From NCBI GenBank assembly GCA_963768775.1, contig CAVYIY010000002.1:1-23993 (forward strand): 23,993 bases of DNA, read 5' to 3'. Of the stretch, positions 1 to 7,651 are shown piece by piece. A program made the translations under genes and the position numbers. How positions within the stretch are numbered: position 1 is the first letter of the stretch; every line of letters begins with the position of its first letter. The notes beneath the pieces are model-generated. The model saw only the letters and a program-made list of their open reading frames with translations. It did not search any database and was not told the origin of the DNA. Source of the stretch: FEN-33 sp963768775. GTDB taxonomy: Archaea > Thermoplasmatota > Thermoplasmata > Methanomassiliicoccales > UBA472.

Positions 1-2687
1 ATTCTCTAAAGCAGTATCTTAAATCGCATTTACATCCAGAAACATACTCTTCAATCGCATCCGCCTTTTTCACGGTTTCCGGATTCAATCTGCTAGATTC
101 AGAACTTGAAAGCCAGAAGGGTCTGAGATTGCTCCTGGGCGCAGAACCAGACGTGTCCCCTCTCGAAATTACACGCCTGGACATATGGAAGAACATCGAT
201 ACTAGAGGTTCGATTAGACAGACAGAACGCGCTATCAAGTTTCTAGAAAGGAAAGATGTGAATGTAAGAATTCATCCAAAACCTCTGTTCCACGGAAAGG
301 CTTACATTATCAATCATCCACAACCTTTATTCACCATACTTGAAGACCAATCGAGGATGAACCTATTAGAAAAAGGCATGAATGCTCCTGGGCGCCAAAA
401 CGCCCGTTTACGGCCAACAAGATATAGTTACTCTGGCGAGACTCCAGACTGCCAGGGAGGTTGCCTATCAATTGTGGGCTCATCGAACTTCACATATGGA
501 GGTTTATGCTACAACACTGAATTGGATTTACTAGATACCCGAAGTGACAGTGTCGTTGAACTCTTGACGTGGTTTGAAGAAAGATGGAGTGCTTCGACCG
601 ATTTCAAGAAGGAGCTCATCGAGCTGTTGAAAGGTTACTGCACTTCCATGGACCCATTCTGGATATATGCAAAAGCCCTATACGATTTATACAAAGATGA
701 CTTCAACGGGGGAACTTCGCCGCCTGCTGGATCCACCATAGAATTGACAGACTTTCAAAGAGCTGGTTATCACTCAGCAAAGCGATGCTTGGAATTATGG
801 AAAGGCGTCCTTATTGCCGATGCACCTGGATTAGGGAAGACATACATCGCTGGGCGCTTGTTAGAAGACTATGCATATTTCAAGAGAGAGAAGCCTCTAG
901 TAATCTGTCCGGCGGAAGTGGAAGAGATTTGGAGAGAATTTGCCAAAGACTATGATGTCCCTTTGAAGAAAGGTGACATTCTTCATACCGAGATGCTGGG
1001 GAGAGGAATGACCAATGATCACGCACGTATCAATCCAGAACTATACCAGAACCATTCAATAATAATAGTTGACGAGTGTCATCATTTTCGAAATCCTGAA
1101 TCAGGACGCTATGCTTGGTTACAGGAACTACTGTCCCTCCCGAGTCCAGTCACGAAGATAGAGGGGGATCAAAAAGAGATCGATAGAAAAGTCGTTTTCG
1201 TTAGCGCAACTCCAGTAAACAACTCAGTTTGGGACCTTTATTGGCAATACTCATTACTCTTTAGAGAGAGGGCCCTGGAAATCGCCGAAAGCCAAGGAAT
1301 AATGAATTTACAGGCATACTTCGAAAACGCAGAAAATGGAAAAGGGAATCTCTACGACCTCCTCGAGAAGTGCGCCGTGAGGCGATCAAGAAATTTCATA
1401 AGAGAGCATTATCCGAATGCTACCCTAAAGGGCAAGCCCGTAGTCTTTCCAGAAAGGAAGCTGGAAAACGTACCATATTCTCTACGTCCAGAATTCGGTG
1501 ACCTGTATAGTATTGCATCAAACACCATAGAACATTTGAGACTCGGGCCTTATAAAGTTGAGGACTACCGCATCGGCCAGAAAGATACTGCGAGGATTAA
1601 AAGAGGAGAATTGCTTTCGGCCCTGTTTCAGGTCCTACTTCTAAAGAGGCTCGAGAGCAGCATATGGGCGTTTCTGAAGTCGATCAAACGACTTTTAGAC
1701 TTGTTTGATGGTATTGTCAAGGAGATTGACAAGGGTCGGATCTTCACCGTCGAGATCTTTCGCGAATATTCTGCAGTCCTCGAGACTTCGGAAGAAGATG
1801 GAGTTTCCGCCCGGGCTCCATTGCCAGAAGAATGCGAAGACGTCCAGAATTTCGATGTATCAAAGCTAAAGACTGATATTCGTCTAGACATTCAGAATCT
1901 CAGTAAATTGATTTCAATCTTCCCAGAAAATCGTGAAGACATAGCTTTCCTAGATTCTAAAGCCAGCAGAGTTGCGGAAAGACTGCTCAAGCATCCAGGC
2001 AAGACGATTGTATTCACTTCTTTCATGGACACTGCAGACTACCTGTTTAGTGTTATGGCAAAGCCCGGGAGACCCGTAGGTTATGTAACGGGTGATGAAA
2101 GTCGCATTTGGACTGGAAAAGAAATCATTCCAGCTAAACGATTGGAAATCATCAAGAGGTTCTCCCCGCTAAGCAATGATTCGAGAATTCAGCCAGGTCG
2201 CGAAATCGACATTGTAATTGCAACAGACGTTTTCTCCGAAGCAATAAATCTCCAGGACGCAGATGCGGTTCTAAACTATGACTTACCCTGGAACCCGATG
2301 AAACTCGTTCAGCGAGCGGGTCGAATCGACCGTATTGGATCACGCCATCCTGAAGTGAAAGTAATAAACGTATTTCCAGAAAAAGACCTTGATACCCTCT
2401 TGAATCTAATGAAGAAGCTCCAAGTCAAGATCGAACAGGCGCATCGATCTGTCGGCCTTGAAATAAGCCTGCTTGGAGAGCTACCAATGGCGAAAGATTT
2501 CGCATCGACGTTGGAAAGAGTAAAGAATCGCGATTCTCAAGTACTATCAGACATTGAAAAAGGCCTTGAAGGTATTGTTGGGCTTGACCCCCAGGAACAG
2601 TTCCTCCAATTGATGCGGATTGTTAAAAGACACGACATTGAACTTCTACCGAATGGAATCGGAAAACGTAACAAAATTGCTCCCTAA
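1..2687 (+). CDS. PLD-like / SNF2-family helicase, 5' end outside the window, main part
   Basis: The frame is open from base 3 with family-like residues before the first possible start (TTG at 129), so the true start lies upstream. Counting from 129, residues about 1-170 are a phospholipase-D-like domain with a single visible HxK (HGK near residue 57) and a following GSSNFT segment. The SNF2 helicase core follows: Walker A GLGKT near residue 236, DECH Walker B near 315, SATP motif III near 358. A C-terminal helicase domain ends in the QRAGRIDRIGS motif VI near 735. It is probably an ATP-driven DNA translocase with a nuclease-like module, as found in defence and mobile-element loci. The frame stops at 2687, but the protein seems to continue in another frame (next entry). 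The family is clear; its role is not. Confidence 0.85.
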   Translation, partial: SLKQYLKSHLHPETYSSIASAFFTVSGFNLLDSELESQKGLRLLLGAEPDVSPLEITRLDIWKNIDTRGSIRQTERAIKFLERKDVNVRIHPKPLFHGKAYIINHPQPLFTILEDQSRMNLLEKGMNAPGRQNARLRPTRYSYSGETPDCQGGCLSIVGSSNFTYGGLCYNTELDLLDTRSDSVVELLTWFEERWSASTDFKKELIELLKGYCTSMDPFWIYAKALYDLYKDDFNGGTSPPAGSTIELTDFQRAGYHSAKRCLELWKGVLIADAPGLGKTYIAGRLLEDYAYFKREKPLVICPAEVEEIWREFAKDYDVPLKKGDILHTEMLGRGMTNDHARINPELYQNHSIIIVDECHHFRNPESGRYAWLQELLSLPSPVTKIEGDQKEIDRKVVFVSATPVNNSVWDLYWQYSLLFRERALEIAESQGIMNLQAYFENAENGKGNLYDLLEKCAVRRSRNFIREHYPNATLKGKPVVFPERKLENVPYSLRPEFGDLYSIASNTIEHLRLGPYKVEDYRIGQKDTARIKRGELLSALFQVLLLKRLESSIWAFLKSIKRLLDLFDGIVKEIDKGRIFTVEIFREYSAVLETSEEDGVSARAPLPEECEDVQNFDVSKLKTDIRLDIQNLSKLISIFPENREDIAFLDSKASRVAERLLKHPGKTIVFTSFMDTADYLFSVMAKPGRPVGYVTGDESRIWTGKEIIPAKRLEIIKRFSPLSNDSRIQPGREIDIVIATDVFSEAINLQDADAVLNYDLPWNPMKLVQRAGRIDRIGSRHPEVKVINVFPEKDLDTLLNLMKKLQVKIEQAHRSVGLEISLLGELPMAKDFASTLERVKNRDSQVLSDIEKGLEGIVGLDPQEQFLQLMRIVKRHDIELLPNGIGKRNKIAP

Positions 2688-3276
2688 TCAAGAAGGACGT
2701 GTTCCTGGCTTCTTCGTGGCATATCGCAAAAAGGCAAAGGGAAGACCAACCGAGAGGATTTGGAGATATTATCCCGCACAGTCAGAAGCATCAATGACGA
2801 GTAAGACGCAAATAGCAGAAAAAATACGTTATCCTTTGGGATTCAGCTCAGAGAAGTCCATCGACGATGCGACGATTGATGAATTGTGCATAGTGAGAAA
2901 GCGAATTGAGAATGAGTTGCATCAGGCAGAAATCAAGAAACGAACTCCACACGTAACGGGCCCCCTGAGAAAGGCTCTCGAACTGACACTTAGAATCGGA
3001 AGAGCAGATCTATTCGAATTTCTCGAAGAATCAGCTGACAAGCCAGCAGTTATGAGGAATTTGAGGAAAATTAGCTTTAAGGATGACAATAAAGCAATAT
3101 CGATTCTCGAATCGCTATCCAAGAAGTTCGGTTCCTCAATTAAGAGTGTATCTAGAAATGAAGTTGCATCGAATGCGCCATCTGAGAATCAAGTAGCTGA
3201 GAGGGAAATGCCCCCGATACCAGAAGGAATGGATTCTAACCTCGAGTTGGTATGTTGGATGAAAGTCCTCGAGTAG
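2620..3276 (+). CDS. C-terminal part of the PLD-SNF2 helicase, displaced by one frame break
   Basis: This frame overlaps the end of the helicase frame. Its useful part begins near 2686 and reads PGFFVAYR, then IWRYYPA, the aromatic pattern that follows the LPNGI segment in PLD-SNF2 helicases. The upstream frame reaches LLPNGIGKR and then stops, so I read both as one protein of at least 1,050 residues. The break sits at 2682-2685, where CCCT can be read as codon CCC and CCT both written; removing one base joins the frames. The remaining 150 residues are charged and helical with no recognised motif. A separate gene starting at TTG 2620 is less likely because its first 20 codons are only an out-of-frame reading of the helicase. 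Confidence 0.6.
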   Translation: MLKDTTLNFYRMESENVTKLLPNQEGRVPGFFVAYRKKAKGRPTERIWRYYPAQSEASMTSKTQIAEKIRYPLGFSSEKSIDDATIDELCIVRKRIENELHQAEIKKRTPHVTGPLRKALELTLRIGRADLFEFLEESADKPAVMRNLRKISFKDDNKAISILESLSKKFGSSIKSVSRNEVASNAPSENQVAEREMPPIPEGMDSNLELVCWMKVLE

Positions 3277-3290
3277 ACTTCATTCAACCT

Positions 3291-3497
3291 ATGGAGGTTT
3301 ACATACAGTCGGCTTTCTTAGGTTCATGACCACTTACTGAGCACGAGCAAAAAAGAGGCTCTTCAACCAGTCATCAGACGTTTGATCGACGCCGATCTGA
3401 TCGTAACTCACGGAAGAATGAGATCTATTCAGTAACATTGACCTCAGAAGGGCGAACCCTCCGCGATTCATTCTTTGAATGTCTCTTGCCATTTTAA
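3291..3497 (+). pseudogene. small winged-helix protein, about 68 residues, broken by two frame changes
   Basis: No single frame is long here, but three consecutive frames join into one plausible protein. ATG 3291 begins MEVYIQSAFL. A one-base excess at 3318-3321 (TTAG, codons TTA/TTG) leads into ALQPVIRRLIDADLIVTHGR. A missing wobble base after CA at 3430-3431 leads into VTLTSEGRTL and a stop at 3497. The recognition-helix region, a turn, and the VTLTSEGR wing strand are typical of archaeal MarR/PadR-like winged helices. It lies 14 bp after the helicase and may regulate this locus. It is either a decayed gene or an intact one hidden by consensus errors; the break pattern favours the latter. 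Confidence 0.4.
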
Positions 3498-3903
3498 TTG
3501 TCTTAGATAACGGGTTCCTTCCCTCACCTTTGAGTCATTGCCCATTACATCTAAATCATTCCCCCCAGGGTCGCTTTGAACTTTTGTTCCACGAAGGGGT
3601 AAGAATTGTGATCGCCTGAAATAGGCGTTTATTACCATTATAAATATCTCTTCCATAAGCATTCTCACTGGTTCAATTTCATTGGCGACTTCTTCGTCGA
3701 ATAATCGAGGCTGATGGCGAGCAACTCGGTCGATATTTCTCTTTTTTGGACCTCTTTTTTAGACCAATCTGAGAAAGAGGAATAAGCATTAATAATCCAC
3801 TGGGATGCGAATCCTTCCTGCAACTTCTAGATTGATCCGAAGTGGCACGAATTGGCATCTAGATTATTCCAAATCAAGTAGACCAAAGCTTGTGGCCATA
3901 AGA
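3498..3903. other. gene-free gap between convergent genes
   Basis: About 400 bp between the plus-strand winged-helix gene and the minus-strand integrase. I see no coding pattern, RNA gene or tRNA-derived repeat in it. The only structure is a pair of T-runs near 3742-3760, listed separately. Confidence 0.6.
3739..3761 (+). terminator. paired T-tracts, possible archaeal terminator
   Basis: Two near-identical CTCTTTTTT runs lie 13 bp apart, downstream of plus-strand genes and in the gap between convergent genes. Archaeal RNA polymerase terminates at U-rich tracts without needing a hairpin. The placement fits, but no other evidence supports it. Confidence 0.35.
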
Positions 3904-4818
3904 TTATAGCCCCAATCTTGGCACGTGTGCCAGGTAGGAAGTCCTTAGATCTTCTGGATCGATGTGGATATAGATGTCGATGGCATCTGGTTTGGCATCT
4001 CCTCTGAGCTCCTGGATGTGCTCTCTTGGCATCCCCGCACGCCTTAGTTGAGTGGTGAACCAATGGCGGCAGCAGTGTGGTGTGAAATGATCTTCTAGCT
4101 TTTCCGAAACTGGATTGTGCAGACCGACCTTTTTTGCGCTGGAGGTGACTATATCATAAACGTGGTTCTTGTTCAATCGCCTACCAGAGTCAGTTATGAA
4201 CAGTGCATGGCAATCTTCCTTGGCATAGAGCCTTCTCATGTTCATCCAATCAAGCATGATATGCTTTGTTTCGTCGTCGAAGAACACTAACTTGTTAGTC
4301 CGTTTTGCTGTCGGCTTCAATTTGATGCTCATCTTCTCGAAATCGACGTCCTCAACATCGAGGGTGATCAGCTCATTCCGCCTTACTCCAGTCTTTGCCA
4401 GCATTAGAACCACCGCCCTGTTCCTTGCGCTGACGATCGAATTGACCAGCATCGACATTTCCTCGACTGATATCAGCTTGCGTCCTTCTTGGCCAAGACC
4501 TATTCCGCCCTTGTATCTCTTAAGGTATCGATCTCGAACCGCTGTGACGGGATTCTCTTTCATCTTACCTTCATAGACCAGCCATCCGTAGAATGCAGTA
4601 AGAGCGGAGAAGTTGTAGCTCATTGTCTTGTAGGAGACTTTTCTTTCATTCATCATGTGGACCACATAGTCGCGCAGATCATCCCTATCCACATCCATTA
4701 CGGTCTTATTCCTCGAATCCATGAAGATCATGAATAGCCTGACGGCTGAAACGTAGCTAACAATCGAGCTGTGGCTCATTCCGCGGGGTACGCAGTCTGC
4801 TTGGAACTCCTTAAGCAT
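3904..4818 (-). CDS. tyrosine recombinase / integrase
   Basis: Site-specific recombinase of the archaeal phage-integrase family. From ATG 4818 it has an N-terminal SAM-like core-binding domain (about residues 1-90) and a C-terminal catalytic domain. Visible catalytic residues are Arg146 in TGVRRNEL, His248 and Arg251 in HCCRH, and the nucleophile Tyr283 in IDIYIHID. The fifth position, usually His or Trp in a LGH motif, is Asp274 in LRGDA, a variant I recall from other archaeal integrases. The ATG overlaps the stop of the upstream partner gene by 8 bp, suggesting translational coupling; TTG 4842 with a GGAGAGG site is an alternative start 24 bp earlier. Being next to tRNA-Glu, it probably integrates the element there. 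Confidence 0.9.
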   Translation of the reverse strand: MLKEFQADCVPRGMSHSSIVSYVSAVRLFMIFMDSRNKTVMDVDRDDLRDYVVHMMNERKVSYKTMSYNFSALTAFYGWLVYEGKMKENPVTAVRDRYLKRYKGGIGLGQEGRKLISVEEMSMLVNSIVSARNRAVVLMLAKTGVRRNELITLDVEDVDFEKMSIKLKPTAKRTNKLVFFDDETKHIMLDWMNMRRLYAKEDCHALFITDSGRRLNKNHVYDIVTSSAKKVGLHNPVSEKLEDHFTPHCCRHWFTTQLRRAGMPREHIQELRGDAKPDAIDIYIHIDPEDLRTSYLAHVPRLGL

Positions 4819-5467
4819 GCTTGGGGCGCTCGAAGTCTGCAAGTTTCCTCTCCGATCCTGGACCCGTCCAGGGTTTGCTCTTCAATTTTCCGTGCTTCCA
4901 TCTGAAGGCTATCATTCCATCCACTTCGATCAGACCAATATTCCTAAGGAACTCGCTAGCACGTCTGTACTTTTGCAGGTCCATCTTATCATTGAAATTG
5001 AATCCGATTCTTTCAACCAGTTCGTCAAAATCCACACCGACGCCATCTTCTGCGATCAGCACCGCCACTATTTTCCGGGCCGTTTCAGTGTCGATCGCTT
5101 CCGCAGCGGCTTTCTGGAACGATTCGGACAACATCGATACTACGACCTCTTGTTTTTGGAATGCCAGATTCAAGGTGTCGAAACGCGCCTGCAGAATTGC
5201 AAGATCATTCTCAAGATCCTTCGCCCTCTTTCTCTCCTCAGCCGTTGGTTGAGCGATCTGGGCGGGATTATTGCGGTACTTTTCTACTATTTCAACGACG
5301 TACTTCGAAAGGGACGAATTGGCACGCTCCGCCGCCTTGCGCCATTCCTCGACCAAGGCTTCGGTCGGAAGATAAACATCGACTTTACGTTTCGCAATTG
5401 TGCCGGTCTTGCCGAGGTTAGGCCGTCCCGACGGTCGCTTTGTACTATATAATTCTCTGTTTTGCAC
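4811..5467 (-). CDS. DNA-binding protein: ribbon-helix-helix, coiled coil, winged helix; integrase partner
   Basis: A 218-residue protein I cannot assign to a named family. Residues about 1-25 are basic. Residues 26-65 fit a ribbon-helix-helix fold: strand KVDVYLP followed by two helices. Residues 75-120 are a charged, heptad-like coiled coil. Residues 125-190 look like a winged helix ending in a strand-turn-strand (IGLIEVDGMIAFRW). The start is GTG 5467, because no ATG, GTG or TTG follows before the first conserved strand. There is no clear Shine-Dalgarno site, so the message may be leaderless. It overlaps the integrase gene and is transcribed with it. A role in integrase control or attachment-site architecture is inference from position and DNA-binding folds. 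Confidence 0.7.
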   Translation of the reverse strand: MQNRELYSTKRPSGRPNLGKTGTIAKRKVDVYLPTEALVEEWRKAAERANSSLSKYVVEIVEKYRNNPAQIAQPTAEERKRAKDLENDLAILQARFDTLNLAFQKQEVVVSMLSESFQKAAAEAIDTETARKIVAVLIAEDGVGVDFDELVERIGFNFNDKMDLQKYRRASEFLRNIGLIEVDGMIAFRWKHGKLKSKPWTGPGSERKLADFERPKHA

Positions 5468-5515
5468 AAAAAGTGATAAACATGCTGGCTATTTAGTTAT
5501 TTGTATGTAAAAAAG

Positions 5516-5588
5516 TGCTCCCGCCGGGATTCGAACCCGGGTCGAAGCCTCGAAAGGGCTTCATGATTGGCCGCTACACTACGGGAGC
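5516..5588 (-). tRNA. tRNA-Glu (anticodon TTC)
   Basis: The minus strand folds into a full cloverleaf: a 7-bp acceptor stem (GCTCCCG with CGGGAGC), anticodon stem AAGCC/GGCTT around loop CTTTCGA with anticodon TTC, T-stem CCGGG/CCCGG around TTCGAAT, discriminator A. CCA is not encoded and there is no intron. It reads GAA codons. Its 3' end faces the integrase genes, so it is the likely attachment site; its sequence remains intact. Confidence 0.95.
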
Positions 5589-5617
5589 CTCGCCTGTCGC
5601 GTTGATGCCGGGAAACG

Positions 5618-5626
5618 TACTTAAAC
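5618..5626 (-). promoter_or_regulatory. TATA box for tRNA-Glu
   Basis: The minus strand reads GTTTAAGTA, centred about 34 bp upstream of the mature tRNA 5' end. This fits an archaeal box A with a short 5' leader. Confidence 0.6.
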
Positions 5627-5828
5627 GTTAGCGCTCGCCGCTCCGTTCCGTGAATTCGCAGTCCTCGACCAGCAATCTTCCCAACTCAAAGACAGCGCCA
5701 TGATTCACGATGAGAACGATTATAATGAGTTAATTGATCGGCGGACTCGATTTCACCTTTAGAGTCCTTCTATGGAACGCTGGCAGCTCATTCTTGGAAG
5801 GATTCATTCCCTAATGATTACCACATCG

Positions 5829-5836
5829 TTTATATA
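5829..5836 (+). promoter_or_regulatory. TATA box for the aIF1A-led gene run
   Basis: TTTATATA lies 50 bp before the aIF1A start, leaving room for a leader of about 20-25 nt that contains the ribosome-binding site. The 240 bp between the tRNA promoter and this box hold no feature I can recognise. Confidence 0.65.
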
Positions 5837-5878
5837 TCGCGTTGATTCTTGAGGCAGTTAACCTCACGGAGGTTCAGC

Positions 5879-6220
5879 TTGAGTCCAGATACCTTCAATC
5901 GTCCCAACGAGACAAACCCGGAGGAGGAGATCCTTCGCACGCCCTATCCAAACAGGAAGGAGGGCGAGATGTTCGGCATAGCTGACCAGCTGCTCGGAGC
6001 CTCCCGCATCAAGATCATGTGCGCGGACGGAAAGTCCCGCATGGGCCGCATCCCCGGCAAGATCCGCAAGCGCATGTGGATCCGCGAGGGCGACCTGGTC
6101 ATCCTCCGGCCCTGGGACTTCCAGGACGACAAGGCGGACATCCTTTACCGTTACACCAAGACCCAGGCCAGCTACCTGAGCCGCAAGAAGGTATTGCCGA
6201 AGAACCTGGATGTATTCTGA
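5879..6220 (+). CDS. translation initiation factor aIF1A
   Basis: Archaeal homologue of eIF1A/IF1. It binds the small ribosomal subunit A site during initiation and helps start-codon selection. The 113 residues have a charged N-terminal tail, then an S1-like OB fold (about residues 22-95) with the conserved SRMGRIPGKIRKRMWIREGD stretch, and a short tail. I chose TTG 5879 because GGAGGT lies 5 bp upstream and the protein then has normal length; an in-frame TTG at 5849 lacks such a site. It is the first gene of the run and has no frame break, unlike the next genes. Rio1 follows 17 bp downstream, a common archaeal order. Confidence 0.93.
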   Translation: MSPDTFNRPNETNPEEEILRTPYPNRKEGEMFGIADQLLGASRIKIMCADGKSRMGRIPGKIRKRMWIREGDLVILRPWDFQDDKADILYRYTKTQASYLSRKKVLPKNLDVF

Positions 6221-6237
6221 TGAAAGGAGGGCATCAA

Positions 6238-7047
6238 ATGCCCAAGAACGACAACACTTTTTCCGATCATCGATCGCAAGGTGGAGAAGCTCCGCCTAAA
6301 GCGTTCCGTGCGACGCGCAGGATGAGGCCCGCAAGACCATGGACGAGGTCTTCGACCGGCAGACCATGTTCGCCATCTACAAGCTGATGAAGATGGGCGT
6401 GCTCGAGACCATCGATTTTCCCATATCCACCGGCAAGGAGGCGAACGTCTTCCGCGTCACCACGCCGGAGGACGAGATACTGGTCGCATGAAGGTCTACC
6501 GCACCTCGAACTCGACCTTCCAGCAACATCGCCAAGTACATCGAGGGCGACCCCCGGTTCAAGGGGCTGCACCGGGATCGCACCGCAAGATCATCTTCGC
6601 CTGGGCGACCAAGGAGTTCAAGAACCTGCTGCCGCATGACCGAAGGCCAAGGTCCGCGTCCCGGAGCCGGTCAAGTTCCACAAGAACATCCTGTTCATGG
6701 AGTACATCGGCACCGAGGAGCAGCCCGCCCCGAGCCTGAAGAACGTCGCATCCTGGAGGACCCGGACGAGATCTACAAGACGATCCTGAAGTACATGAAG
6801 CTCATGTACCAGAAGGCGGAGCTGGTGCACGGCGACCTGAGCGAGTACAACATCCTCATGGAGAACGGCGAGCCGGTCATCATCGACGTCGGCCAGGCGA
6901 TGCTGGTCGACCACGCCAACGTCGCTCGAGTTCCTGAAGCGGGACATCGAGCAACATCAACCGTTACTTCCGCTCGCTGGACATCAAGATCAAGACCGAC
7001 GCGGAGAGTCCTGACAAGTTCAAGTACAGGGGGCCAAGAAGAAATGA
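6238..7047 (+). CDS. Rio1 serine protein kinase, reading frame broken about 13 times
   Basis: Atypical protein kinase/ATPase of the RIO family, needed for late maturation of the small ribosomal subunit. Read across frames, the protein is about 268 residues and shows the RIO nucleotide loop STGKEANVF, the lysine strand MKVYRTSNSTF, YIEGDPRF, the FMEYIG hinge, the catalytic loop LVHGDLSEYNIL (Asp and Asn present) and the metal-binding IIDVGQAM. AAGGAGG lies 7 bp before ATG 6238. Breaks fall for example at 6486-6487, 6629-6632, 6642-6645 and 6924-6927, nearly all explained by an extra or missing wobble base. All catalytic residues survive, so the gene is probably intact in the organism. It overlaps the start of the KH gene by 4 bp. 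Confidence 0.85.
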
Positions 7048-7596
7048 AGGCAGTACGTATCCCGAAGGAGCGAGTAGGGGCCCTCATCGGCAAGGACGGA
7101 GCGACCAAGAGAATGCTCGAGGAAAGGATGCAGATGACCGTCAGGTCGACACCGAGGGCGAGGTGTTCATCGAGGACGAGGAACGTCAAGGACCCGCTCA
7201 TGCCGCCTGAAGGCCATCGACATCGTCAAGGCCATCGGCCGGGGCTTCTCCCCGCAGCAGGCGCTCCGGCTGCTGGACGACGACGAGTACCTGGAGATCA
7301 TGGACATCGACGATTACGTCGGCAAGGGCCAGACCAGCTGAGCGCATGAGGGCCCGGGTCATCGGCACCGGCGGCAAGACCCGCCGCATCATCGAGGATC
7401 ATGGCGGCGTCAACCTGTCCGTCTACGGCGACACCGTCGCCATCATCGGCAATTCGAGTCCAGCTGCCGATCGCCGGACGGCGGTGGACATGGTGCTTCC
7501 GGGCAGCGAGCACGCCACGGTGTACCGCTACCTGGAACGCAAGCCGGGGCAAGCTCCGCATCTGGAGATGGGCTTCGAGCTGGATCTTCCGAGTAA
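7044..7596 (+). CDS. KH-domain RNA-binding protein, Dim2/Krr1-like, frame-broken
   Basis: Archaeal relative of Dim2/Pno1, a two-KH-domain factor in small-subunit rRNA processing that in other organisms works with Rio1 and Dim1. ATG 7044 overlaps the Rio1 stop. KH1 begins with RVGALIGKDGATKRMLEER. A middle helical part follows (AIGRGFSPQQALRLL). KH2 is recognised by RVIGTGGKTRRIIED and VYGDTVAIIG, then VYRYLER. About nine single-base breaks interrupt it, for example CTGAG at 7338-7342, where Leu-CTN lacks its third base. The 3' end is uncertain: I place the stop at 7596 by assuming one more missing base, while the uncorrected frame runs on into Pus10. Length near 184 residues fits the family. 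Confidence 0.75.
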
Positions 7597-7622
7597 TCAG
7601 GGCTTAGATGAGGCACAAGGTG

Positions 7623-7630
7623 CCTTTAAG
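7623..7630 (+). promoter_or_regulatory. possible TATA box for pus10
   Basis: CCTTTAAG lies about 25 bp before ATG 7652, in the only gap of any size in the gene run. If real, the transcript would be nearly leaderless. Confidence 0.3.
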
Positions 7631-7651
7631 CCAAGCCTTATTGGCGGGACG

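Larger units (their letters stand above)
1..5540. mobile_element. right end of a putative integrated element at tRNA-Glu
   Basis: A minus-strand integrase and its partner gene lie directly beside the 3' end of tRNA-Glu, the usual arrangement for archaeal elements that recombine into a tRNA 3' half. The DNA to the left is clearly AT-richer than the GC-rich core that begins near 5840, and it carries accessory genes (PLD-SNF2 helicase, small winged-helix protein). The right attachment site would lie in the T-arm and acceptor part of the tRNA, about 5516-5540. I found no second copy of that sequence in the window, so the left boundary is outside or lost. That this is one element is inference; the helicase could be older neighbouring DNA. 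Confidence 0.5.

Noticed and set aside
3277..3903. Second copy of the tRNA-Glu 3' end as the other attachment site
   Set aside because: I looked for the T-arm and acceptor sequence in the gap and elsewhere to the left and found no match.
3827..4063. Minus-strand 78-codon frame overlapping the end of the integrase
   Set aside because: It overlaps the catalytic part of the integrase in another frame and has no recognisable domain.
6238..7047. Programmed translational frameshifting or an inactive rio1 pseudogene
   Set aside because: Thirteen shifts in both directions cannot be programmed, and every catalytic motif is intact. Consensus error at polymorphic sites explains them better.
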